The notes beneath the pieces were generated by a model. The model was not told the origin of the DNA, made no database searches, and worked only from the letters and a program-made list of their open reading frames with translations. From positions 4,154,001-4,218,000 of the forward strand of contig NZ_LN831029.1 in NCBI RefSeq assembly GCF_001457475.1: a stretch of DNA of 64,000 nt, given 5' to 3'. Positions 26,334 to 35,607 of the stretch are shown piece by piece. A program made the translations under genes and the position numbers. Every line of letters begins with the position of its first letter. Within the stretch, counting starts at the first letter, position 1. This stretch comes from Achromobacter xylosoxidans (GTDB taxonomy: Bacteria; Pseudomonadota; Gammaproteobacteria; Burkholderiales; Burkholderiaceae_B).

Positions 26334-27107
26334 TCACCCTTGATATCGCAGGACCAGGCGCGTTGCTTCGCGCCAATATCCGCCATACACCACCCGCTCA
26401 GACTGGCGCCCGTACAGGTGGTGCAGCATCGCGTCCGGAACCGAGAACAGGCCCGGCGCCTCTTTAAGCCCTTCGGCGCCCAGGAACACGCCGGCGTGGT
26501 TGGCGCGGTTGGATCGGACCTGCATCAGGATCACGTCGCCTGGCGCCATGTCCTCGCCAGCCTGCAGCGGCCGGAATCCCGCCTCGGCGTAGTGGTCCAT
26601 GTACAGGTCGCCTTCGCGGCCTGGCTCCCACCAGCCGTCATCGCGCTGGAAGTCCAGCAGCTCGATACCGCGCTCGCGCTTGTACCAATCCCGCACCAGG
26701 CTGTAGCAGTCCAGCACGCCATGCGCGAACTGACGGCCCAGCAACGGGGCCTGGAAGCCCACCGGCGTAAAGCCCCGCACCTCGCCCGCCACCACGGCGC
26801 CGTCGTCATCCCTGGCCACGGCCACGATGAACCAGGGAAGCCCCGTAGCCTCGCAGGCCACACGGTCCGCCTCGCTCGGCGCCGGCGTCTCGTCGGGATG
26901 CGAATGCACGATTGCCACGATCCGGCCTGTGTCTTCGGCCGCAGCGTAGTCGTCGGCCGCCAGCACGAAATGGTCGGCGCTGGCCGCCGTATTCCGGCAC
27001 GGTACATACACCTCCCTGCGCGCCGCCATCACCACCAGCCCGCAGCACTCGCGCGGGTACTCGGCCACCGCATGGGCGCGGATGGCCTCCATCGTCTTCT
27101 TGCGCAT
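26334..27107 (-). CDS. Tail protein K: JAMM plus NlpC/P60
   Basis: 257 aa. N-terminal JAMM/MPN domain with the metal motif HSHPDETPAPSEAD (H-x-H-x10-D) and upstream catalytic Glu in PRECCG; C-terminal NlpC/P60 cell-wall hydrolase with the catalytic Cys in GVLDCYSLVRDWY and His in SNRANHAGVFLG. Same fusion as lambda K, probably used to process tail-tip protein or peptidoglycan during entry. Confidence 0.92.
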   Translation of the reverse strand: MRKKTMEAIRAHAVAEYPRECCGLVVMAARREVYVPCRNTAASADHFVLAADDYAAAEDTGRIVAIVHSHPDETPAPSEADRVACEATGLPWFIVAVARDDDGAVVAGEVRGFTPVGFQAPLLGRQFAHGVLDCYSLVRDWYKRERGIELLDFQRDDGWWEPGREGDLYMDHYAEAGFRPLQAGEDMAPGDVILMQVRSNRANHAGVFLGAEGLKEAPGLFSVPDAMLHHLYGRQSERVVYGGYWREATRLVLRYQG

Positions 27108-27109
27108 GT

Positions 27110-27838
27110 CTATCCCCTGATCAGGTCGGCCGAGGGGAACCCGCCGAAGTTGATGACCTCGTATTCACCGAATCGCTTCTTGCAGTCGGACATGAGGCCC
27201 GAGCAGCGATCGCGCGCCGGGTCCGTGACCGGGTTGCCGGCCAAGTCAAACATGCGGCTTCCGGTGTAGCCGCAATACGGGCCGCGGTAGCCGCCCTTGC
27301 GCAGCCAGCTACACACGCCGGCGAGAATCGGCCGGCTGGGCAATTGCTGCCCGTCGAAGTCCAGCGCACTCGACAGTTGGAATTCCACCACCTCGGCGGT
27401 TTCTGCCGTCTTCTGCTGCACAATCCAGACCTCGGCCGGCAACTCTTCGGCGGGGTTCGCCGTGGGGTTGCCTTCCGGGAAATTCTTGGCATCGAGATAG
27501 CTGCCCAGTGTGCGCCGCACCCGCACCCAGGCGCCCACCAGGTCATCCAGCGCGATGCACAGCGACGAAATGACGCCGGCGATCGGCTTGCCCTCGGCGT
27601 CCGCGCCGATATTTCCGACAGACAGCGTGGGCGTGGGCTGCTGGCCGTCGCCCACCTGCTCGAAGCCTTCCGCCGTGATCGCCCACGGGTCGTACTGGTT
27701 GCCCTGCCACCAGATAGGGCCGACCTGCGTATAGCCATGGAAGCGCTGAAGCGTCCCGCCGATCGGCGTGGCGTCCAGCTCGTAGAGTTCGACCAGGTCG
27801 CCGACCTCAAGCTTTTGCACATCTGCATAGATCCGCAT
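27110..27838 (-). CDS. Minor tail protein L
   Basis: 242 aa, lambda gpL type. C-terminal cysteines GVCSWLRKGGYRGPYCGYTG and RDRCSGLMSDCKKRFG bind an iron-sulfur cluster in lambda L; all four are present. I start it at MRIYADVQKL (27838); the open frame runs to 28207 but only over the next gene. Confidence 0.9.
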   Translation of the reverse strand: MRIYADVQKLEVGDLVELYELDATPIGGTLQRFHGYTQVGPIWWQGNQYDPWAITAEGFEQVGDGQQPTPTLSVGNIGADAEGKPIAGVISSLCIALDDLVGAWVRVRRTLGSYLDAKNFPEGNPTANPAEELPAEVWIVQQKTAETAEVVEFQLSSALDFDGQQLPSRPILAGVCSWLRKGGYRGPYCGYTGSRMFDLAGNPVTDPARDRCSGLMSDCKKRFGEYEVINFGGFPSADLIRG

Positions 27839-27846
27839 TCTGCCCC

Positions 27847-28257
27847 CTATGCCTTCAACGTGGCCGCCAAGCCGAACAGGTCCAGGCGCTGGGCCAGCGT
27901 AAGCCCAAGTACGTCGGCCGCCGCGTGCAGCATGGCGCTGCCCCATTCGAACGCCTGCAACTCGTCCCAGGCACGCCGGTAGTACGCCGGCGTGGCCGGA
28001 TCGTTCAGCAGTTCTTCGAAGGCGTCGAACAGCGTCCAGTCCGGCCGCCCCTCCTTCGGATATGGCGTGAGGCGCATTGCCTCGCGGCCCTGGTAGCGCG
28101 ACACAGGTGGTGGAAACGCGGGCCGCTCGACCCAAGTTCCATCCTCCGCAGCAATGTGATGATCGCCTGGCCGCTCGCCATCCATCAATATCCAACCGGG
28201 CGGGCAATCTCCGCCTACCCGTTGGTGGCTCTCGCCAATTTCGGCGTAAATTTTCAT
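27847..28257 (-). CDS. Tail-fibre assembly protein (Tfa-like)
   Basis: 136 aa. Starts MKIYAEIGESHQRV, overlapping the fibre stop (ATGA); contains CPPGWILMDGERPGDHHIAAEDGTW, the usual layout of fibre chaperones. The second half, AMLHAAADVLGLTLAQRLDL, is helical. Functions with the fibre encoded just upstream. Confidence 0.7.
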   Translation of the reverse strand: MKIYAEIGESHQRVGGDCPPGWILMDGERPGDHHIAAEDGTWVERPAFPPPVSRYQGREAMRLTPYPKEGRPDWTLFDAFEELLNDPATPAYYRRAWDELQAFEWGSAMLHAAADVLGLTLAQRLDLFGLAATLKA

Positions 28258-29765
28258 CCCTTCACCCTCCAGACTAAAACCCGGCATTTGTTGGGGGAAA
28301 CAAGCGATCCCTGCGTAGGCGTTCCGGCTAGGTTTGGCAATGGATCGACGCCGCTAGCTCCGGTCCGCACAAGAATGGCGCCGTTGCTAAGTTGCCCCGC
28401 CCTGGTTCCGAAGGCTCGGTTACCGCCGGAACTATCGGTGTACCAGCCTGTTTCCGCCCATCCGTCCGTGTAAAGCAGCTCGGCGCGGCAAAGCAGATTG
28501 AACCCGAGGAAAGGCGCGGGCGGCGTCAGAACATAGGTGGAATTCGCGGCAACCGAAGCAGGGTTGGCGGCCGTACCGCCGTTGGGGTAGAGAATGGTGA
28601 ACGCGAGTTGGCCATTCAGCGTTTGGAAAGCGGAATTCAACGCCGCATAGTCGCTGGCCAGCTGCGCAGCGTCAGCGCTCCCCGGGTTGGTGACGGCGCC
28701 GAACGCGTGGATAGTCCAAACGCCAGATACGTTGATCGGACGGGTTTCAGCGGCAGTCCTGGGCGTGCCGTTTGTCCCGTCCGAAGTCGGCGTCCCGACA
28801 CCACCATCGGCGAACGCATAACTTCCGGCGTTCGACTGGATAGCTTGAATTGAGGAACCCCCGCCATAGGCCGCACCCGGGTTTCTTGCGGCGTGAAAGT
28901 GGCCCTGCATCGCGTCCCTCGTGATAATGCCGTTGGCAACTGCACCGTCACCTCGCTGAAAAAGGGCTCCGAGAGAACCAGCGGCCTTCCCATTGAAATC
29001 CGGCACCCGGATAGTGGAAGATCCATCGCCGGTGGTGTAACTGCCGCGTTTGAGCGGATCGGCCAGCCAGTCGGCTTCGGGCACCACCGGCACCGTGCCG
29101 GCCGCCACCATGGCGGCAAGGTCGTGGAAGGTGGCGCGGCTGATGGTCTGCCCATCGGCGGGGATCTGCCCTGCCGGGATGGACGAGCGCAGCGGCCACC
29201 ATGCCACCGAACCGACCGGCGGGCCGGTAGGGATCGGAGGCAGCTGGGCGGCGGGCACCTTCCCACCCGTGTCCAACGACGCCACGCCCCCCGGTTGCCC
29301 CTTCTGCGACAGCGGGATGGAGTCCTCGGCGGCGGGCAGGTTGACGGCCGGCACCTTGCCATCCGCCCCCAGGGGCGCCACACCGCCCGCCGTTCCCACA
29401 GGCAGGTTCGCCACTGGCACTTTTGTGCCAGCGTCCAGCGGCGCCACGCCCTCGGCGGCTCCCTTCTCTTCCACCGGGATATAGTCCGCCAGTTCCGGCA
29501 GGTGCGTGGCCGGCACCTTGCCGGAGGCGTCCAGAGGCGCCACGCCCCCGGCCATGCCCTTCTGGGCGGCGGGAATCGCGGCGTCGGCCGTGGTCTTGGC
29601 TTCGGTGGCAGTCTGTGCCGCGTTCGCCGCGGTCAACTCCACCGCGTCGACGCCGGCCTGCACCTTGGTGAAGTTGGCGTTGACTTTGGCCATTCCGTTG
29701 CGCAACGGGTCACCCGTGCCATCATTGTCCTGCTGGCCAATGGGGATTTGTTCAAGTTCTTGCAT
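28254..29765 (-). CDS. Tail fibre with tail-collar domain
   Basis: 503 aa. The N-terminus MQELEQIPIGQQDNDGTGDP is typical for fibre attachment domains. Residues ~60-175 hold four near repeats of the form GGVAPLDxxGKVPxxxLP. A tail-collar domain follows (GSVAWWPLRSSIPAGQIPADG, IRVPDFNGKAAGSL), then a receptor-binding end. Placed between M and L instead of after J, an unusual position in lambda-type tails. Confidence 0.85.
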   Translation of the reverse strand: MQELEQIPIGQQDNDGTGDPLRNGMAKVNANFTKVQAGVDAVELTAANAAQTATEAKTTADAAIPAAQKGMAGGVAPLDASGKVPATHLPELADYIPVEEKGAAEGVAPLDAGTKVPVANLPVGTAGGVAPLGADGKVPAVNLPAAEDSIPLSQKGQPGGVASLDTGGKVPAAQLPPIPTGPPVGSVAWWPLRSSIPAGQIPADGQTISRATFHDLAAMVAAGTVPVVPEADWLADPLKRGSYTTGDGSSTIRVPDFNGKAAGSLGALFQRGDGAVANGIITRDAMQGHFHAARNPGAAYGGGSSIQAIQSNAGSYAFADGGVGTPTSDGTNGTPRTAAETRPINVSGVWTIHAFGAVTNPGSADAAQLASDYAALNSAFQTLNGQLAFTILYPNGGTAANPASVAANSTYVLTPPAPFLGFNLLCRAELLYTDGWAETGWYTDSSGGNRAFGTRAGQLSNGAILVRTGASGVDPLPNLAGTPTQGSLVSPNKCRVLVWRVKG

Positions 29766-29770
29766 AGTCT

Positions 29771-30112
29771 CTACGGCACATGCCGCTGTGTGAATGTCAC
29801 CGAGATCGTGTACCAACCGCCTCCCATCGCCACCAATTGATAGTCGCCGGCGCGGTACGATGTTTGGGTTCCCAGCGGCGCGGTCCACAGGAAGGCCCGC
29901 GAGGCGCCGTGGCGATCGAGAAAATCCTTGATCGGCCGGATTTCTGACTCGCTGCCAAAGAACGACAGCGGCCAAGACTCGGTGCGATTGTTTATTCCAT
30001 CCCCGACGACCTGTTCATAGCCGTCGCCAAACTGGGCCCGGAGAACCCTGAACTTCACTTCCGCCTGCGGATTTCGCCTGGGACTCCACTGAAAAACCTC
30101 CAAATTGCTCAT
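29771..30112 (-). CDS. Minor tail protein M
   Basis: 113 aa. EVKFRVLRAQFGDGYEQVVGDG and GASRAFLWTAPLGTQ are the family core of gpM. Start overlaps the tape measure stop (ATGA). Confidence 0.88.
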   Translation of the reverse strand: MSNLEVFQWSPRRNPQAEVKFRVLRAQFGDGYEQVVGDGINNRTESWPLSFFGSESEIRPIKDFLDRHGASRAFLWTAPLGTQTSYRAGDYQLVAMGGGWYTISVTFTQRHVP

Positions 30113-33108
30113 TGCCCCTTCCTTCCATAGCGCTCGTTCCAAGACGCCCCGCCTGGGCGGTAAGACTTCGCGATAAGAACCTGGCACCGCGAATCGACGA
30201 ATTCGCCCAGTTCACGCCCGAATTGCTCCAGCCCCTGGGGTGCTTCCGTCCTGCTGGTTCCGTCCTGTTGCATATAGATGTTGACCTGCACGGGAGCCGC
30301 TGCTTGCGAGGGCTGCGCCATGCCTAGGGCCTGCACCCCGAGACGTCCGTCCGGACCTCGCCGCAAGGGCATGATGGCTTCGGGACCCGCCTCGGCGAAC
30401 ACCCCGGCTCCTTTCGCGAACTGGAACACCTGGGGCGTATGGAAGACGCCATTCGAAAAAGCCGAGAGACTCGGCGACTCGTAGACATTGCCCTTGGCGT
30501 TGGCGGTCCAGCCATTCGACGCGATCAGCGATCCGATTCCGTCACCACCCGACGCCTGGACTTGACTTGCTGCCGCTTCAGTCCCGGCTGCAGCTCCAGA
30601 TGCAGCACCGAACAAGGAGCCGACGACGCTGGTGAAAATCCCCATCGTCGCCTGACGCGCCGCGATGCGTGCCAAGTCAGAAAGGACACTCTTCGCAAAA
30701 TCTGCGAAATTCGCCTTGCCACTGACCACGAAGGAGGCCACAGCGTCCGACATGCCCTGAAACAGACTGGAAAACACCTGCTGCGATTGCGCCATGACGT
30801 TGGCAGACGCGTCAGACCAGTCGTTCAGCGCGCGAATGGCTCCGTTCTTCCAATCGCCTTGAAGCGCTACCCGTTCCTCCATGTAGCCGCGCTCGCGCTC
30901 GATCTGTGCCTGCATTGCGGCGTCGATCTGAGCAATGCCCTGCAGATATTGATCAGACTCCAGCGCACCGCCGCCGCCTTCGCGCAGCATCTTGTCGGTG
31001 AAGCCGTCGCGGATCCGCCGAAACCTGTCTTGCGCTTGGTTGATAGCATCCACCAGCGCTCGATCGTTGCTGCCCAGGGTCAGCGCGTTGTTCTGCCGGC
31101 TTTCCTGTAGAGCGCGGGTTTCGCTGTAATTGGCGATATCGAGCTGCGTAGCGCGTAGGGCACCCCGGATCTTGGCCTGGTACTTCTCGATGTCGGTCGC
31201 TTCTTGCTGCTGCGACCTCGCGATCTGGGCCTCGAGTTCCTGCACCCGGCCGGCGTAGCGCTCGCGTTCGGCAATCTGCTTCTTGCCGCCGGCGATATCC
31301 GCTTGTTTGCGGGCGATGTCCAGCTCGTCGCTGAGGGCTGCCCGTTGGGCCGCCGCCCGTCGCCGAATGAATGCCTCTTCGGACAACAGGCCGGCCGCCC
31401 TTTGGCCTTCCAGCGCGGCCGTTTCAGCGCGCAAGGCCTCCTCACGCAGGCGCGCCTGGGCTTGCATCGCTGCCAGCTGGCCAGACAGTGAATTCTGCCC
31501 GGCGCTGACGGCGTCCTTGTCCTGGAACTTCTTGCGGGTCTCTGCTTCGCGTTCCCGGATGGCTTTGGACGATATCCGGTCATCCTCGGGATTGACGGCA
31601 CGAATGGCCGCCTCCAGGCGCGCGTTTTTCTCCAGCGCCTCGGTCAGCTGCCGAACCTTGTTGGTTTGCTTGTCGTAAGCATCCAGGCTCTTGGCCGCCT
31701 CGATAGCCGCCGCGTTCGCCGCGGCATTGAGCCCCTTGACCTGCGCAACGGCATCCGCCAGGCCCTTCTGATCCAGCGCGTCGCCCAGGGCACCCTCGGC
31801 ATTTCTCACGCGCGCACGGCCAGCCTCATTCAATCCGGCCGGCCCTGCATCACGCTGGCGCATCAGCGCAATGTTCTCGCGCAGCGTGGCGATACGCGCT
31901 TCCAGCGGGTCCTGCTCCTGCCCCACCCGCTTCATTGACTCCCAGGCGCCGTCGACGGCGCCCTTCACGTCCCGCCACGCACGTTCGAGCACGCCCAGTT
32001 TTTCCGGCGCTTCAGTGCCCAGATAGTCGTGCAGGGCCCGCGAGGTCTCCTGCATGGCACCTTCGCGGTTGCCTGTCTCCTCCAGCGTACGGATGTAGTC
32101 CCACTGAGCCAGGCTCATGAAGTTGAGCGAGCGGTTATGCTCCTCTGCCCACTTCGTCACCCCTTCGGGCATCTTGGCGAAATCCTTGGAGATTTCGTCC
32201 ATGGCCTGGCCCGATGCCTTTTGGAAGGCAACCATCGAGCTTGACATCATCTGGATGGTGTCGGCCGAAATCTGCCCCGTCGCGACCAGCGCCTCGACTG
32301 CCTGCTGCGCCCTGCCGCGGCTTCCATTCTCACCAGCTGCGGCGGCGGCCATACTGCGGATCTTCTCCGCCGTTACCCCCGCATAGTTGCCCGTCAGCTG
32401 AATAGTCCGATTCAGGCGTGAGGCGTCCTCGCTTCCCTGATAGGCGGCTATACCGAAGGCCACAGCCGCGCCAGCGGCCAGGGTATAAGGGTTGATCAGC
32501 CCAAGAAGCGTGCTTCCCAGCGCCTTCGCGGCCGGCACAACGCCGCCGAACATGTCCTTTAGCTGGCCGCCCTGCTGCAGCAGGACGGTCATGGGCTGTT
32601 GCCCACCCTGCAAGGACACCACGATGTCGGTCAGCTGCGCCGGTACACCCCGCATGGCGGCTGCGGTCTGTGCGGCGCTATTGCCGTACCTATCCAGCGC
32701 GCGGCCGGACGAGCCCAACGCAACTTCCTGTTCGCGCAGCTTGGCAATCAAGGGGGCAGCACGGGCGGATACGCCAAGCTCGGCCGCCTGCAGCTCGAGC
32801 AATTCGGACCTCGTCTTGCCAATCGCCTGTACCTGGCGCTCGAGGCCCTGGACGAACCTATCAGACGTCTGCACGAACGCCTGGCTACCCGCCGCAGAGG
32901 CGTTAACGGCTTGGCCCATCTGCCCCGCGGATGCGCCCATCCGCGCAGAGGCCGCGCTCGCTCGGCCCAAATTGGCCTCGGCCGTGGCGGCAAATTCCGC
33001 CGTCGCGGCACCGGACGCCGAAAATCCGCGTAGAAGGTCAGCTTCGTTCGCGGTCAGCGTGACGCCTAGAACCTTGTCATTCATTGAATTCTGCCGCTGA
33101 AAGTTCAA
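30109..33108 (-). CDS. Tape measure protein (H)
   Basis: 999 aa. Sets tail length; injected with DNA. Long helical protein with N-terminal segment ending LTDIVVSLQGGQQPMTVLLQQGGQ, characteristic of lambda H-type proteins, a hydrophobic region (LLGLINPYTLAAGAAVAFGIA), and coiled coils at residues ~480-650. The C-terminal domain ends with GVFAEAGPEAIMPLRRGPDG, as in H homologues. A TTG start (33108) with GGA upstream is used; ATG 33084 is the alternative. Confidence 0.9.
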   Translation of the reverse strand: MNFQRQNSMNDKVLGVTLTANEADLLRGFSASGAATAEFAATAEANLGRASAASARMGASAGQMGQAVNASAAGSQAFVQTSDRFVQGLERQVQAIGKTRSELLELQAAELGVSARAAPLIAKLREQEVALGSSGRALDRYGNSAAQTAAAMRGVPAQLTDIVVSLQGGQQPMTVLLQQGGQLKDMFGGVVPAAKALGSTLLGLINPYTLAAGAAVAFGIAAYQGSEDASRLNRTIQLTGNYAGVTAEKIRSMAAAAAGENGSRGRAQQAVEALVATGQISADTIQMMSSSMVAFQKASGQAMDEISKDFAKMPEGVTKWAEEHNRSLNFMSLAQWDYIRTLEETGNREGAMQETSRALHDYLGTEAPEKLGVLERAWRDVKGAVDGAWESMKRVGQEQDPLEARIATLRENIALMRQRDAGPAGLNEAGRARVRNAEGALGDALDQKGLADAVAQVKGLNAAANAAAIEAAKSLDAYDKQTNKVRQLTEALEKNARLEAAIRAVNPEDDRISSKAIREREAETRKKFQDKDAVSAGQNSLSGQLAAMQAQARLREEALRAETAALEGQRAAGLLSEEAFIRRRAAAQRAALSDELDIARKQADIAGGKKQIAERERYAGRVQELEAQIARSQQQEATDIEKYQAKIRGALRATQLDIANYSETRALQESRQNNALTLGSNDRALVDAINQAQDRFRRIRDGFTDKMLREGGGGALESDQYLQGIAQIDAAMQAQIERERGYMEERVALQGDWKNGAIRALNDWSDASANVMAQSQQVFSSLFQGMSDAVASFVVSGKANFADFAKSVLSDLARIAARQATMGIFTSVVGSLFGAASGAAAGTEAAASQVQASGGDGIGSLIASNGWTANAKGNVYESPSLSAFSNGVFHTPQVFQFAKGAGVFAEAGPEAIMPLRRGPDGRLGVQALGMAQPSQAAAPVQVNIYMQQDGTSRTEAPQGLEQFGRELGEFVDSRCQVLIAKSYRPGGASWNERYGRKGQ

Positions 33109-33117
33109 ATTTCCGGC

Positions 33118-33474
33118 CTACGCCTGCCCCAAAAAGACCTCCAAGGCGGCGCGCTCCATCGCGCGGATATCCAAAAACGCCTCCCTCAGGTCCGCCCCCG
33201 GAGGCATTAGGACCTCCAGCGTTGCGCGAATCTCGGTCGCCGAAATGCCAGTACGCAGTGGAGGCCCCATTGCGGGGGCCACCCAAGTCCAGCATGTTTC
33301 AAGCTCCAGAAATGCCCTGACCGTCTCCCAGTTCTCCTCGAACACCTCGAAGGGCTCGTCGGCCGCCCTGGCTCCTGCCGCGTCCAGAACGTCCGCAGGC
33401 GCACCAGCCAAAGCCAAGGCCGCCAGCACTGCGTCATCGGGGTCGAACGCGGCTTGTGCGCGCCGACCGCCCAT
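33118..33474 (-). CDS. T-type frame of tail chaperone (DUF1799)
   Basis: 118 aa from the first ATG, but probably translated mainly as the C-terminal part of a G-T fusion through a -1 frameshift at 33501-33507: the open frame continues upstream from MGGRRAQ through LLEAARYWA to the slippery site with no stop. DUF1799 is known as the gpT equivalent. Contains CWTWVAPAMGPPLRTGIS. Confidence 0.85.
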   Translation of the reverse strand: MGGRRAQAAFDPDDAVLAALALAGAPADVLDAAGARAADEPFEVFEENWETVRAFLELETCWTWVAPAMGPPLRTGISATEIRATLEVLMPPGADLREAFLDIRAMERAALEVFLGQA

Positions 33475-33494
33475 CGCCCAGTACCGCGCGGCCT

Positions 33495-33914
33495 CTAGGA
33501 GTTTTTTTCCCGCACCTGCTGATGGGCCCGCCAGAAGCCTTGGAACAGCGGCGCGACCAGTTCAGGCCAATCCTTGAGGACCTGGTCCAGCGCCTTGACC
33601 GAGAACGGCACGGCGTCACCCTGGCCGTCGCGCACACCCAGCCAGCCGGTCATCCTGTCCTTGATGAACTCGACGTCCGAGGCGTACTCCCACTTTTCGG
33701 GCGCCTTCTGGCCTTTGGCCACAGGCAGCAGCGGCTGACCGACGCGCTCACGGTAGGCATTGGTCATCGCGTCGTGCAGCGCGTTGATCTGATCCAGCGG
33801 GCTGCGCTTGTATTGCGCAATGAAGTCGATTTCGACAGGTGCGCCGCTTTCGCCGTGGACGACAACCTTGATATCGCACGCCGCAAGGGCGCGCTTGGTA
33901 ACCACAAAAGCCAT
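33495..33914 (-). CDS. Tail assembly chaperone G
   Basis: 139 aa. Sits between tail tube and tape measure like lambda G; ends QQVREKNS. Folding helper for the tape measure. Its last codons carry the slippery heptamer A AAA AAC in frame, so a fraction of ribosomes should make a longer G-T product. Confidence 0.85.
   Translation of the reverse strand: MAFVVTKRALAACDIKVVVHGESGAPVEIDFIAQYKRSPLDQINALHDAMTNAYRERVGQPLLPVAKGQKAPEKWEYASDVEFIKDRMTGWLGVRDGQGDAVPFSVKALDQVLKDWPELVAPLFQGFWRAHQQVREKNS
33501..33507 (-). promoter_or_regulatory. -1 programmed frameshift site (A AAA AAC)
   Basis: Zero-frame codons GAA AAA AAC TCC TAG; slipping back one base gives GAA AAA AAA CTC CTA GAG and enters the T frame, which is open to 33118. 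Canonical X XXY YYZ arrangement. Confidence 0.85.
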
Positions 33915-33929
33915 GGAAAGCTCCGGAAT

Positions 33930-33956
33930 AGAAAGCGCCCGGTCGGGCCGGGCGCA
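33930..33956 (-). terminator. Hairpin between V and G
   Basis: Minus strand GCGCCCGG CCCGA CCGGGCGC followed by TTTC. Weak T-run, so probably an attenuator that lowers G/T relative to the abundant tail tube protein. Confidence 0.55.
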
Positions 33957-33986
33957 GATAGTTGGAGGGCTCGACCGCGAGGCGGG

Positions 33987-34922
33987 TTAGCGAACGATGA
34001 TTTCCAGTTCGTCGTTGCCGTCCGGTCCCGGGTTCACATTCATGTCCAGGCCGAGCATTGCCACGTTGTCCTGGTCCGAATAGGCCGGGTTGGTCAGCTG
34101 CGCGGTGGGTGCCTTGATCTCGACGATGTTGCCAGCAGCCGTGCCATGCTGAATCGCCAGCGCCTTACCTTCGCCGGACAGCACGATCGCCGGCCAATCC
34201 AGCTGGGCGATGCGCGGCAGCTCGAGGGAAATCTTGCCGGTCGGCTGGCGGTCGGTGATCTCGGCCCCTTCGCAGCCGATCAGCGAACGCCAGACCAGCT
34301 GGTTGGCGATATCGAAGGTCAGCGACTGCAAGCAACCGGAATAGCTGCCCAGGGACCAGGCCGGCGTGTTGGCCTTGTTGACCCCCTTCGGGATTTGGAA
34401 AGCGCTGTAATCCACGTCGGTGGGGTTGGTGCCGTCAGTGATGGGCAGATAGACGCCCATAAAACGAAAGCGCATGAACGGGATGCCCTTGGCGGTCAGG
34501 TCGAAAGACACCGTGCCGCGCGCATCCAGGATCTTGTGGAAGACACCGTCCAGGTAATAGTGCAGCGCGATGCGCTCGAAATTTTCGGACACCGGCAGGT
34601 AGCGCACGTCCGTTCCGGTCGTGACCGTCTCGGCGAAGCCACAAGCGCGCAGCAGCGGCCCCCAAGCCGGCGCCTTACCAGCCGTACCCGACCCGGCCAG
34701 CTCGACCTCGCCTTCAATCTGGGCGTACTGGGTGGTCGCCACTTGACCCGCGTTGCCCATGTAGGGCCGCAGCAGCGCGCGTTCGACGAATTCGGCCGAC
34801 AGGGGCGTGGCGGTCACGTTGCGCAGCAGGATCGCGTTGGCGGCCCCGGTGGGAACCGGGTCGACCCCTTCCGCCGTCTGGATCTTAGCCAGCAACAGCG
34901 TCTTTCGGATGGATTTGGCCAT
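33987..34922 (-). CDS. Major tail tube protein (V)
   Basis: 311 aa. IRKTLLLAKIQTAEGVDPVP at the start and the ERALLRPYMGNAG segment are typical of siphovirus tube proteins; most abundant tail subunit. Followed by a hairpin that separates it from the chaperones. Confidence 0.88.
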   Translation of the reverse strand: MAKSIRKTLLLAKIQTAEGVDPVPTGAANAILLRNVTATPLSAEFVERALLRPYMGNAGQVATTQYAQIEGEVELAGSGTAGKAPAWGPLLRACGFAETVTTGTDVRYLPVSENFERIALHYYLDGVFHKILDARGTVSFDLTAKGIPFMRFRFMGVYLPITDGTNPTDVDYSAFQIPKGVNKANTPAWSLGSYSGCLQSLTFDIANQLVWRSLIGCEGAEITDRQPTGKISLELPRIAQLDWPAIVLSGEGKALAIQHGTAAGNIVEIKAPTAQLTNPAYSDQDNVAMLGLDMNVNPGPDGNDELEIIVR

Positions 34923-34954
34923 TATTGGCTCCGTAAGTATCTGAATTCAAGTGA

Positions 34955-35158
34955 TCAGCTGGCGCCACCGCAGTCACACGGCGACGTCCGCTCGACAAGC
35001 ACGCGCTCGCCCGTGGTGGGATCGCGCACGTAGCTGCCGCCCTGTCCGTGGAACTTGTCAGGCGCCGCCGCAGCCGGGCTGATCGCTGCGGAAGGGGTGC
35101 CGACTGTCTCGGTATCGGCATCGGTCTCCGGCGCGCCGGCCGCTTTCATTGCGGACAT
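34955..35158 (-). CDS. Small phage protein, 67 aa
   Basis: Low-complexity Ala/Pro/Asp N-terminal half, then a short conserved end (KFHGQGGSYVRDPTTGERV) finishing SPCDCGGAS. Placed between U- and V-type genes in this group of phages. Function unknown. Confidence 0.65.
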   Translation of the reverse strand: MSAMKAAGAPETDADTETVGTPSAAISPAAAAPDKFHGQGGSYVRDPTTGERVLVERTSPCDCGGAS

Positions 35159-35184
35159 ACTGTTCTCCTTCGAGTGCTGGGGCG

Positions 35185-35607
35185 TTACGCGCCCAGCGAA
35201 TGCTCATCGGTCTGATAGGTGATGCGGTAGCGCTTGGTGACCACCTGCCGACGAAGATCGCCATTGGCGTACTTGGGCTCGTCCGTGCCGAACTCTACGA
35301 TCGACACCATGTTGGGCCCGGAATACCCCATCACGATCGGCTGCGCTGCTTCGAACACCTCCTCGGCCAATTGGAGGTGATCGTCGCCGCATGTATGAAC
35401 GATCAGATGGATTTCACGAACTCGAGTGACACGCGGCGACAACAGCTCCTGGATCGACTCGGCCCCCAACTGCACCGAGACGACCTTCGGGTCCTCGCGC
35501 GAGATCGCGCGCATGGGGGAATTCTCAACAGCTGCCGGAAAGTCTCCGGACGCCCCCGCGAGGGCCAAGCGAAGGTCCTCCACGTAACGTTGCGCCAGCG
35601 AGGTCAT
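35185..35607 (-). CDS. Tail terminator-type protein (U-like)
   Basis: 140 aa. Position before the tail tube gene and size match lambda U, which caps the tail. MTSLAQRYVEDLRLAL start overlaps the upstream stop (ATGA). A ligand-type assignment rests on order more than motifs. Confidence 0.65.
   Translation of the reverse strand: MTSLAQRYVEDLRLALAGASGDFPAAVENSPMRAISREDPKVVSVQLGAESIQELLSPRVTRVREIHLIVHTCGDDHLQLAEEVFEAAQPIVMGYSGPNMVSIVEFGTDEPKYANGDLRRQVVTKRYRITYQTDEHSLGA

Noticed and set aside
28254..29765. Diversity-generating retroelement (as in Bordetella phage BPP-1)
   Set aside because: No reverse transcriptase gene or template repeat seen in the window; the repeats are in-frame shaft units.
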